DNA of 28,196 nt from JAHHUA01 sp036635475 (GTDB lineage: Bacteria; Bacillota; Clostridia; Oscillospirales; Ruminococcaceae), in the NCBI GenBank assembly GCA_036635475.1, contig JAVWQH010000026.1:1-28196 (forward strand). The letters are read 5' to 3'. A model generated the notes under the pieces. That model was not told the origin of the DNA and ran no database searches. It was given only the letters and a program-made list of their open reading frames with translations. Shown here piece after piece: positions 21,421 to 28,196 of this stretch (positions are counted from its first letter, which is position 1; every line of letters starts with the position of its first letter). Position numbers and translations under genes: made by a program.

Positions 21421-24186
21421 TTACTCCGCTTGTGGTTTCGTAAAATTTTCAATAGTCCCATCGTTTATACATTTGAAAATTCTATCTAAAGCTATTTCAA
21501 ATGCACCAATACCACTAAAGAAACTACTCAGCTTAACATCATCAAATAAATATGGCATAGCTTTATATAGTTCAACCAATATGTAAAATAAAACATCAAC
21601 AACTATACTGTTGCCCGACTGTTTATAGAGCTGCGAATTACTAACAACTTTTTCAGCCTTATAAAAATCTTCATCCCTAAATCCCATAAGACGATAACAC
21701 TCTTTAGGTGTAAGTTTACGAATACGAAAACCCACTGTCGATTCGGACTGTTCAATAATCCTTTTATCTCCACAACTATCAATTGTTCTTAAAGCACCAC
21801 ATATATTGTCCTTAAAAAATCTCAACCCTTCATCACACCTTTGTTCACATATAATTTGTGGTAAATTACCATGTATCTCAGATCTTAAAGTTGGGCAATT
21901 AGCGTTAATCTTACAGTCTTTATTTTTTCTACCTTGTGGATCAATAACACCTAATACATTTTTATCTTCCACTAAAACATTGTCTTTTTGTACAGTTGTA
22001 ATAGTGTTGGTATAATCATTACTGCCAAATTCAAGATGTTGTTCAATATCACCATCTTCAGTGTATCTACCCCTAATGGCAGCAGATTGTGGTTGAATTA
22101 TCTTTGGCTCTAATCCTCCACCACCGCAACAATTTAAAGCCGGACAACAACCATCTGGCGAATAAATTCTCCCTCGCTGTGGGTTATCCCAATTTCCTGT
22201 GTCAACGATATTTCCAACTTGTGTAACTTTGTTTTCTAATATTTTTGGACAATTACCATGCCCGGCAGTGTGTGTTGGCGAAAGTCCGTCAGGAGACACA
22301 ACAACACCATCTTGAGAAGAACTTATTCTACCAACAACATTAACATTTACTAATCTTGGATCTTTATAATCTCGTGACGTTAAAGTGGGTGAATATTCAT
22401 TGTATTCTCTCGCTTTACCTTCTCGTAAAACTTGGGAACTGTCATAAAGTACCGCATTTTTACTATTAAGATTTGTTATTAAACGATTTACTTTATCTTG
22501 AGAAATATAAAACTTTTCGTCTACTTCAGCATCCAAAACGTGCTTTAACCTAATCCCGTTGTCAAATGGTTCTGGAAATTCAAACTTGCCATTATCCAGT
22601 TCTTTTTTAATAATAACAATGTACACTCGCTCTCTATTCTGCGGTATCCCATAATTCTTAGCATTAAGAACCTTATAGTGACAGTTGTATCCATACTCTC
22701 CGAGTTCAGCTATGAACAAGTCAAAAGTAGCTTTGAATTGCTTTCCAATTAAGTTTTTTACATTCTCATATAAAAATACTTTTGGTTTCTTTTCTCTTAT
22801 GATACGAAGTAATTCCACTATCAAAGATGAGCGTGTTTTAACTATGTTTTTAGAATGGCATTTAGGACATTCATCACGTTTACTGTAATGTGCTTCTAAT
22901 GGGTTGTATTCATTATGGCAATCTTCACAAGTCCATTTAGCACCTTCTTGTTTTCCGGCTACGCTGAAATCCTGGCAGTTGTGAACAATTGCGTTATTCG
23001 CAGTATATGTATGCATATTTTCAACTTCGATATTGTAAACATTAGCTTTATAGCCTAATTTTGTGATATTCCTTATTGGACACCAAATTATATTATCAAT
23101 GACTTCATATTGTTTTTGTTTCCGTATATCATCAGAAAATACAACTTGATATGTATCTTTTTGGTTTACAATTCTTCCTTCTATAACCGTTTTACAAGGT
23201 CTTTTTGTATGATAAATTTTACAACCAACTCTGTATACTTTGGCTATGCATAAAACTAATGCCTGTGCTAAATTTTTGCTCACTGTCGTTGCCTTATAGT
23301 TGGTTTGCGTAATACAACCATCGCCACTCATATATCCGTTTAAAAAACATTTTAATAAATCAACTGGTAAATTTACAATCCAATTTGGTATTGTTTTATT
23401 TTCAGCACCTTTACCGCATTCCAAACATAATTCCATAAACGCATTACTTATAATTCCACATTTAAAGACTGTTTTCCCTTCTGAAATTCCAATATGATAA
23501 TTGCAGTTGTTTGTTATTTTTTTAAATTCTTGTAGTTTATTTTTTCCAATACAAAACACCACCTGATGATTATATGAGTTTTCTCTATTGGGACGTTTTG
23601 AATTTCTAATATAACCATCTGCAACATATCTACCAAGTAGCCAGCAATCAATATCCGATAAAGAATAAATATTTTCAGATGATGATAAAATATTTATGCC
23701 TATAAAATCGCCAAACTTCAAATCACTTACTTGTTTCCATTCAGGCTCGGAGAATTTTCTTTGATAAGTGTGGCTATTGTTATTCCATTCCCTTTTCATT
23801 TCTCTAATATAGTATGGATGGTTTCGTGTTACTTTTGTTGGTAATATCCCTTGTGCTTTTATTTCAAAAATTTCTTGGTTTGTATTTGTACCAATTTTAG
23901 CAATTCTTTCAAAATTTCCTTTATGAGTTAATACTGAATCGCCAATTTTTAATTTTTCTATCGGTATGTAACCCTTATCCGTAAAGATCCTAGTGCCGGC
24001 GACAAAACAAGGTGAGCCTCCGCAACCCCAAGTGAAATCATCAATTTCTTTTTCGTTTACCTTTGTAATATCGCCTAGGTTTTTATCAACTGTTTCATTA
24101 TGTATTGCACAATATGATTTTGAAGCATATGTATCAAACTCACACCAATTTACCAGTTCCCACTTTTTCTTTAAATCTTCTATAAT
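21421..24186 (-). CDS. circularly permuted C5-cytosine DNA methyltransferase with intein, ATT/ATA start
   Basis: A 921-residue precursor, about 577 after splicing. The first methyltransferase segment (WELVNWCEFDTYASKSY, NLGDITKV, TWGCGGSP) covers motifs II-IV; an intein then splits SP from the catalytic Cys of CQDFSVAGKQ. Later come a four-Cys zinc ribbon (CEDC...CPKC), VFLYENVKN (motif VI), QNRERVYIV (VIII), a long target-recognition region with degenerate repeats, YKQSGNSIVVDV (motif X), and finally LSSFFSGIGAFEIAL (motif I) at the C-terminus. Motif I at the end means circular permutation. ATG at 23799 is inside the intein. The frame is open to ATT (24186) and ATA (24183), 6 and 9 bases after GGAGG. 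It likely protects phage DNA. Confidence 0.9.
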   Translation of the reverse strand: MIEDLKKKWELVNWCEFDTYASKSYCAIHNETVDKNLGDITKVNEKEIDDFTWGCGGSPCFVAGTRIFTDKGYIPIEKLKIGDSVLTHKGNFERIAKIGTNTNQEIFEIKAQGILPTKVTRNHPYYIREMKREWNNNSHTYQRKFSEPEWKQVSDLKFGDFIGINILSSSENIYSLSDIDCWLLGRYVADGYIRNSKRPNRENSYNHQVVFCIGKNKLQEFKKITNNCNYHIGISEGKTVFKCGIISNAFMELCLECGKGAENKTIPNWIVNLPVDLLKCFLNGYMSGDGCITQTNYKATTVSKNLAQALVLCIAKVYRVGCKIYHTKRPCKTVIEGRIVNQKDTYQVVFSDDIRKQKQYEVIDNIIWCPIRNITKLGYKANVYNIEVENMHTYTANNAIVHNCQDFSVAGKQEGAKWTCEDCHNEYNPLEAHYSKRDECPKCHSKNIVKTRSSLIVELLRIIREKKPKVFLYENVKNLIGKQFKATFDLFIAELGEYGYNCHYKVLNAKNYGIPQNRERVYIVIIKKELDNGKFEFPEPFDNGIRLKHVLDAEVDEKFYISQDKVNRLITNLNSKNAVLYDSSQVLREGKAREYNEYSPTLTSRDYKDPRLVNVNVVGRISSSQDGVVVSPDGLSPTHTAGHGNCPKILENKVTQVGNIVDTGNWDNPQRGRIYSPDGCCPALNCCGGGGLEPKIIQPQSAAIRGRYTEDGDIEQHLEFGSNDYTNTITTVQKDNVLVEDKNVLGVIDPQGRKNKDCKINANCPTLRSEIHGNLPQIICEQRCDEGLRFFKDNICGALRTIDSCGDKRIIEQSESTVGFRIRKLTPKECYRLMGFRDEDFYKAEKVVSNSQLYKQSGNSIVVDVLFYILVELYKAMPYLFDDVKLSSFFSGIGAFEIALDRIFKCINDGTIENFTKPQAE
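22978..24009 (-). mobile_element. LAGLIDADG intein at the catalytic Cys of the C5 methyltransferase
   Basis: A 344-residue intein. It begins CFVAGTRIFTDKGYIPIEKL (block A) after GGSP and ends TYTANNAIVHN (blocks F and G, with the standard His-Asn), followed by Cys of CQDFS. A block-B-like TRNHPYYI is present. Two LAGLIDADG-type segments, LLGRYVADGYI and FLNGYMSGDGCI, mark the homing endonuclease. The +1 nucleophile of splicing is the methyltransferase's own catalytic Cys. Confidence 0.95.
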
Positions 24187-24206
24187 AGTTTTCCTCCAAT
24201 TTCATC

Positions 24207-24340
24207 TTGCTTTTCACCATTATTTTTGCTAAAATGAAATAGCAAAGCTCGACTATCTCATTTTTGAGTTAGCTCTTGTTTTTGTGCTTGGAGTACAACC
24301 TGTATCTTTGGACGGATGGGGTTGTACTCTTTTTATTTAA
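24207..24340 (+). ncRNA. candidate small RNA with intrinsic terminator, antisense to the gene strand
   Basis: Plus strand: a -35-like TTGCTT (24207-24212), 17-base spacer, and extended -10 TGC-TAAAAT (24228-24235), giving a start near 24242. Then hairpin CTATCTCA/TGAGTTAG (24253-24272, one mismatch) and GAGTACAACC (24291-24300) with GGTTGTACTC (24320-24329), a perfect 10-bp stem followed by TTTTTATTT. This reads as a roughly 95-base RNA with a terminator. No reading frame is obvious in it. The stem is directly seen; transcription is inferred. Confidence 0.4.
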
Positions 24341-24344
24341 TTGT

Positions 24345-24596
24345 TTATGTATTTTCAGGCTTGTCTGTGACGGATATTCTTAAAGTAACAATTTTACCGT
24401 CTTTTCTAGTCCATTCAAATCCGCCTATATTTTTGTCTTTTGTGATAAACTCACCAACCATATAATCACGAACTGCGCACAGCACTTCATCAGTACGATC
24501 TTCTTTTTCAAGAAATTCTGTTTCAGCTTTATTAACTTTGCCTATATAAATTGTATTCGTTAAAGCTGATGTTTCGCATTTTATCTTGTCTAGCAA
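24345..24596 (-). CDS. DUF7446-like hypothetical protein
   Basis: An 83-residue protein. TTG start 7 bases after AGGAGG, a strong site. It opens CETSALTNTIYIGKVNK, contains DRTDEVLCAVRDYM and ends in a beta-strand-rich part (DGKIVTLRISV). The pattern recalls a small phage family (DUF7446), by memory only. No catalytic residue is obvious. It is flanked on both sides by short TTTGCT/AGCAAA palindromes. Confidence 0.6.
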   Translation of the reverse strand: MLDKIKCETSALTNTIYIGKVNKAETEFLEKEDRTDEVLCAVRDYMVGEFITKDKNIGGFEWTRKDGKIVTLRISVTDKPENT

Positions 24597-24639
24597 TATT
24601 TCACCTCCTTAAATTCCACAGCAAATTGAACTTTGCTAT

Positions 24640-25068
24640 TCACATCAATTTACATTTGTAATGTTTACATTTATTAAGAACTTTTAGAAGATACTTCTCA
24701 TTGAATAAATAAAAATCATCTTTCGTTTTTTTACCACCAATGTCCCACAGCAGCCATCTTTTCATTTTTTTATTAAACTCATATTCAAAGATTTTATCTA
24801 CAATTGGTTTAGTTCTTTTTACTATTTCATTATTGTATTCCCTGCACTCTTCCAAAGCTATATCTCTATTTATATAAACAATGCTTTTTGTTTGATATGA
24901 TGCCAATGTCGGGACAGACCTCCAACCACCATTTCCATATGGCACTGTACTATTTCTGGGGATTTCTATAAAATTTTGAGCAACTATATATGACTTTAGC
25001 TCTTCCAAATTCATATCAGTTTCATAAGTTACACTGTCACCATCGGCAAGTTTTGTCTCATATAATAT
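24640..25068 (-). CDS. hypothetical protein, start uncertain (ATA 25068 or TTG 25095)
   Basis: A 142-residue protein from ATA, or 151 from TTG. It begins LYETKLADGDSVTYETDMNL and later has a VPYGNGGWRSVP loop and a Lys-rich C-terminal half. The ATA lies 11 bases after AAAGGAG; the TTG has no ribosome site, and the AAAGGAG would then be inside the coding sequence. I lean to ATA, consistent with other starts in this window, but no recognised family supports it. Confidence 0.6.
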   Translation of the reverse strand: MLYETKLADGDSVTYETDMNLEELKSYIVAQNFIEIPRNSTVPYGNGGWRSVPTLASYQTKSIVYINRDIALEECREYNNEIVKRTKPIVDKIFEYEFNKKMKRWLLWDIGGKKTKDDFYLFNEKYLLKVLNKCKHYKCKLM

Positions 25069-25107
25069 TTTGTATTCAGCTCCTTTCTTCAGCAAAGTCT
25101 GATTCTA

Positions 25108-26271
25108 TTATCTATTTATCCTAAAAATAATCTCCATTAATTCTCGTTTTTGCACTTCATCAACTTCTATCTGATTATCTCGAAGCCACTCACTCACTTT
25201 TTCTTTATGATTTTCAGTCCATTTGACCAAAAACTTAAATGGCATATCAAGAATTCCCTTTTGACGTTCAAAGTTATAACTATCTTTAAAATATTCATAG
25301 ACCTTATTTAAAAAATTTTCATTATTAATCAACCTTATGTTTTCTAAAATAAAATCGTCCAAATTCGTAGTTTTACCTTTATTCCACACCATATAATCTA
25401 AATTTTCTATGATGATTTTCAATTCTTCATCAGTTAAATTTTGATAATCGCTAATTTTATAAAAGTTATATCCGTTTGAATAATGCTCACTAATCATTTC
25501 TTTTCCAATTTGCTCTAAATATTTTTGTTTCTTTAAATTTGGATTTCTTAGAACAAATTGCCAAGGGATTTGACTATACTGCCTGTGGCACTGCTTGTTG
25601 ACATCTTCCAAAGAATTGATATCGTAGTACTGTAAATTACCACAATATGTATTGCCGTTTGTACAATAATGAAAACACAATGTGTTAAAAAAGATATCTA
25701 ATTCTTCTTCATTCCAATCTATCGGAAGCCTGAAATCTTCAATATTTTTAGGAATACCTTTACAATCAAAAAGTTTTAAAATTTCAACTACTTCTTGTTT
25801 GTGTGAATAAAATGCAGTTAAGCTTTTAATCCACAATGGAGCAGCATATTCATTTTTTACACTATAATCTTGTTTAAACACAAATGATAAAAAGTCGAAA
25901 ATCTTATTGTCCTTTTTATTTTTATCTTCTTCTGAATTTATATTGTTTTGGATTAATGTGTAGATATCTGAAAACAGTTGTATCTTACAAATTTCTTTTT
26001 CTTTCAAAGCCAATTGAGAATTATTAGCGAGATTATTTTCTCTTAGTGATTTATTCTCTGTATTAAGGCGATTGTTTTCTTGCTTTATTCCATTTATCTC
26101 ACTTTCTACACTTGCTAGTAGAATAGTTTTGCACTTTTCTCTATACTCTTGCATTAAATTATCTAACGGACTTGGTTCGTAAATTGCTTCATTATAATAA
26201 TTATCATAATCATACATTTTTTTTATTTCATCTCCTAATTTCACCATAAAAATATTTGTGTTCATCGACAC
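25108..26271 (-). CDS. large hypothetical protein with coiled coil
   Basis: A 387-residue protein with a predicted coiled coil at about residues 56-95 (EINGIKQENNRLNTENKSL), followed by an alpha-helical region with Tyr, Trp and Cys. It overlaps the end of the upstream gene by 10 bases. GTG at 26271 and ATG at 26265 both lack a ribosome site, so the true start is unclear. Not recognised. Confidence 0.65.
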   Translation of the reverse strand: MSMNTNIFMVKLGDEIKKMYDYDNYYNEAIYEPSPLDNLMQEYREKCKTILLASVESEINGIKQENNRLNTENKSLRENNLANNSQLALKEKEICKIQLFSDIYTLIQNNINSEEDKNKKDNKIFDFLSFVFKQDYSVKNEYAAPLWIKSLTAFYSHKQEVVEILKLFDCKGIPKNIEDFRLPIDWNEEELDIFFNTLCFHYCTNGNTYCGNLQYYDINSLEDVNKQCHRQYSQIPWQFVLRNPNLKKQKYLEQIGKEMISEHYSNGYNFYKISDYQNLTDEELKIIIENLDYMVWNKGKTTNLDDFILENIRLINNENFLNKVYEYFKDSYNFERQKGILDMPFKFLVKWTENHKEKVSEWLRDNQIEVDEVQKRELMEIIFRINR

Positions 26272-26780
26272 TTTTCTGTGATAGATTTACTTAATGTATC
26301 AATAATCATATCTACGTTGTCGCAATCCTCAAACCAGTTATCAACAATATCTGCGAACTGCCCTCCAAAATTAACATTCCTAAGTTGCTCTCTCATCTCT
26401 GACAGAATAATCGACTCAATTTCATCATCAGTTATTTCAGAAGCAACTCTTGAAAAGCGTTCAGCAATTGGTTTTAAAATGATATAACTTTCAGTTTTAT
26501 CCATACTTATTTCTTCTCCATTCTCTCTCTTAAAAAGTGTTTGTAATCTTATAGTTAATTGTTTGTAGCTTTTAATCAGTTTGCTAATCCTAATATTTGG
26601 ATTGCAAATAAATAAACCCGATGGTGTTAGATATATTTTATAACTATTGCGGAATGTGTTTTCATATATGTAAAAAGAAAAAATTCCAGCATTTTCTTCA
26701 GAGCAAATAAATCCAGCGTTATGAATTATTTGAATGATTTTATCTTTATCCCATTTACTAAATGGCTTCGTATATTTCAA
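26262..26780 (-). CDS. hypothetical protein
   Basis: A 172-residue protein. TTG start 5 bases after AGGAGG. Begins MKYTKPFSKWDKDKIIQIIH. The first half is beta-rich (IFSFYIYENTFRNSYKIYL) and the second acidic and helical (ITDDEIESIILSEM). No domain recognised. Confidence 0.6.
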   Translation of the reverse strand: MKYTKPFSKWDKDKIIQIIHNAGFICSEENAGIFSFYIYENTFRNSYKIYLTPSGLFICNPNIRISKLIKSYKQLTIRLQTLFKRENGEEISMDKTESYIILKPIAERFSRVASEITDDEIESIILSEMREQLRNVNFGGQFADIVDNWFEDCDNVDMIIDTLSKSITEKCR

Positions 26781-26811
26781 AATTTCCTCCTTAAATTTTA
26801 ATAGTAAATAT

Positions 26812-26933
26812 TTATTTCGTTATCTGGATTTTGCAGTATTCCTTATTAACACACGATGAACAACATCCAATCTCTGCTGCATCATTTTTTTGGTATAACC
26901 TTCATCATAGTCGCAAATATTATCAATTCTCAA
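26812..26933 (-). pseudogene. small Cys-rich gene interrupted by, or requiring, a frameshift
   Basis: From TTG at 26933 the frame reads MRIDNICDYDEGYTKK and reaches an A7 run on the minus strand (26891-26885). One frame back it continues NDAAEIGCCSSCVNKEYCKI, which makes a sensible zinc-finger-like Cys pattern, to a TAA at 26814. In the zero frame the peptide downstream of the run lacks these Cys. Either a -1 slip on A-AAA-AAA (programmed or error) or a real mutation. The ribosome site is weak. Confidence 0.4.
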
Positions 26934-26942
26934 TGTAGCTTT

Positions 26943-27131
26943 CTATCTCTCGTAATGCCCATATTCAAAGTGATACAAAAATGCTCCGCACTCATTACAA
27001 TAAGCATCATATTCTACTTCAAATTCTTCGTTGCCGTCTCTGTCTTTTACGACATTCTTCTTTTTTATGTGTTTAGAATGTAAACTTCCACAATTGAAAT
27101 TATGCGCATACATTAAATCATTCCAGTCCAA
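26943..27131 (-). CDS. small zinc-ribbon-like protein
   Basis: A 62-residue protein. TTG start 8 bases after AAGGAG. One Cys near residue 14, then YCNECGAFLYHF toward the end, plus His residues, so a four-ligand zinc site is possible. Acidic middle. Function unknown; it belongs to the cluster of small Cys-rich genes at this end of the window. Confidence 0.65.
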   Translation of the reverse strand: MDWNDLMYAHNFNCGSLHSKHIKKKNVVKDRDGNEEFEVEYDAYCNECGAFLYHFEYGHYER

Positions 27132-27171
27132 TTTTTCAACTCCTTATCAATTATTTGTTTTGTCTGGATAC

Positions 27172-27474
27172 TTATTTCCACGACTTCCCAGCCTTTTTAG
27201 TATTAATATGGACTCCACAAATCTTACACATATCTCCTAACGGATATTGCCCATACTCAACTTTGTTAAGGTATTTACAATATGAAATTTGTTCATCACA
27301 CTCACTACAATTCTCATCGCAGCACTCAGAAAAGTCACATTCTGTTTTTACATGGATATGTTTTTTCGTAATATCAGTCCACCACTTACACGCATCGTTT
27401 TTTGCTGAACCAACTATTCCATAGCAGTATGCGAAGTCATGCGGAATCCATTTCTTCATATTCCTCTTTTTCAA
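27172..27474 (-). CDS. Cys-rich phage protein
   Basis: A 100-residue protein with clustered Cys and His: HIHVKTECDFSECCDENC, SECDEQISYC, then MCKICGVHINTKKAG at the end. Enough ligands for two or more metal sites. TTG start 8 bases after AGAGGAG, with an in-frame ATG five codons on after AAGAGG. No homologue function known to me. Confidence 0.7.
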   Translation of the reverse strand: MKKRNMKKWIPHDFAYCYGIVGSAKNDACKWWTDITKKHIHVKTECDFSECCDENCSECDEQISYCKYLNKVEYGQYPLGDMCKICGVHINTKKAGKSWK

Positions 27475-27510
27475 ACTTTTAACTCCTCTCCAAAGATTTA
27501 GTTGTTACAT

Positions 27511-28196
27511 TTAGTTAAACTCCTTGACTCCATTGAACATAAACTCCATCTTATCAATTCGTTTCTCACCGTGATAATGCCCACAGTACCACTTTTTATA
27601 ATCCAATTTATCCTCAATACTATCAAGCCATTTCTCGGTTGAAGTATCTACTGTAGACTGGTCTATTCCACTTAGGAACCATTCTCTGGGAATATATTTG
27701 AATGGGCAGGTATGCGACAATACAATATCAATTTTTTGAGTTTTGATTTGTTCTTCTGCCCTGTGTTTAATCTCATCAGACGGCTGCTCGTCATCAAACC
27801 ATCCATAACCACGCTCTAACCGATAATATTTGTCAACGGAATAAGCTCCGCCAACCACAAGACACTGCTTGTTGCCAAATGTATAAATTTCACCATCAAT
27901 GGCAAAAAGTTGATTTGGATATTTGTTGTCTTTATAAACCTTACCACCGCAAAATTCTGTAATTTTATATGATGAAATATGATGCGGTCGCATTTCGTGA
28001 TTTCCGTGAATACAAAATAGAGTAGTTGGAATTTCAGAAACAAACTTTTTCCTATCAGTATCTAGCTGATTATTATAATAGTTCAGCCCTGCATCACCAA
28101 GAATAATCATAATGTCATCTGTAGTTGTGTTTTGTTGCTCACAGAAATGTTTAACGCCAAGGAAATTACCATGAGTATCGCCTGTTATGTATATCA
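27511..28196 (-). CDS. calcineurin-like metallophosphoesterase, cut at its start codon
   Basis: At least 228 residues. The frame continues beyond the first ATG (28110) to the window end: IYITGDTHGNF holds the GDxHG motif, followed by LGDAGLNYY (GD), FCIHGNHEM (GNHE), VLSHTCPFKY and CGHYHGEK (GHxH). These are the dimetal-binding motifs of the superfamily, and all are present. The first two visible bases are TG, preceding ATA, so the true start is an NTG codon with its first base just outside the window. Members dephosphorylate nucleotides or proteins, or cut nucleic acids. Substrate unknown. Confidence 0.9.
   Translation of the reverse strand, partial: IYITGDTHGNFLGVKHFCEQQNTTTDDIMIILGDAGLNYYNNQLDTDRKKFVSEIPTTLFCIHGNHEMRPHHISSYKITEFCGGKVYKDNKYPNQLFAIDGEIYTFGNKQCLVVGGAYSVDKYYRLERGYGWFDDEQPSDEIKHRAEEQIKTQKIDIVLSHTCPFKYIPREWFLSGIDQSTVDTSTEKWLDSIEDKLDYKKWYCGHYHGEKRIDKMEFMFNGVKEFN

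Noticed and set aside
24158..24186. TATAAT on the plus strand at 24181-24186 as the promoter of the small RNA
   Set aside because: No -35 at a usable distance and no extended -10; the 24207/24230 pair is better placed.

Overview
The window is a stretch of a large, AT-rich bacteriophage genome. The best guess for the host is a Clostridia-like member of the Bacillota, judged from the low GC content, strong AGGAGGTGAT-type ribosome sites, frequent TTG/GTG starts, and proteins of a kind familiar from gut Firmicutes phages. Every gene I can support lies on the minus strand, so transcription runs from high to low coordinates. There is no capsid, tail, lysis, integrase, tRNA or CRISPR gene. This is the early replication, nucleotide and DNA-modification region.

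Layout in transcription order. (1) 28196-24345: a metallophosphoesterase cut by the window edge inside its start codon, small Cys-rich proteins (one apparently frameshifted), and several unknown proteins. (2) 24340-20159: a gap with hairpins and a possible small RNA on the plus strand; then a circularly permuted C5-cytosine methyltransferase whose catalytic site is split by a LAGLIDADG intein; a D12-class adenine methyltransferase; and small unknowns. (3) 20140-17529: small unknowns, two zinc-ribbon proteins, two small membrane proteins and an SPFH/prohibitin-like protein. (4) 17528-17222: a noncoding control region with a tandem, NrdR-box-like pair spaced 31 bp and an inverted repeat. (5) 17221-1: a tightly packed replication operon: ssDNA-binding protein, Sak4/RecA-like ATPase, zinc-finger protein, DnaB-type helicase, DnaG-type primase, Cas4/RecB-like nuclease, DnaE polymerase (HNH intein), ERCC4 nuclease, HD protein, NAD-dependent ligase split in two by an HNH homing endonuclease gene, a DUF5698/DUF2179-like membrane protein, an exported protein, a ThyX-like protein, guanylate kinase and FolD.

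How the parts fit: SSB, recombinase, helicase, primase, polymerase, ligase and nucleases form a nearly self-sufficient replication and repair set. FolD, the ThyX-like protein and the kinase would feed nucleotide supply, and NrdR-like boxes would tie the operon to host control of deoxynucleotide synthesis. Two methyltransferases could protect the DNA from restriction.

The most striking signal is translational. At least nine genes have reading frames that continue upstream of every ATG/GTG/TTG, recover conserved N-terminal residues, and begin at ATT, ATA, ATC or CTG after a well-placed Shine-Dalgarno sequence (ThyX-like, DUF5698-like, LigA N-half, ERCC4, DnaE, primase, helicase, the 14293-14772 gene, Dam and the C5 methyltransferase). 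Standard gene finders would truncate these genes, in two cases by about 90-130 residues. The window also carries three homing elements, each interrupting an essential or catalytic site.
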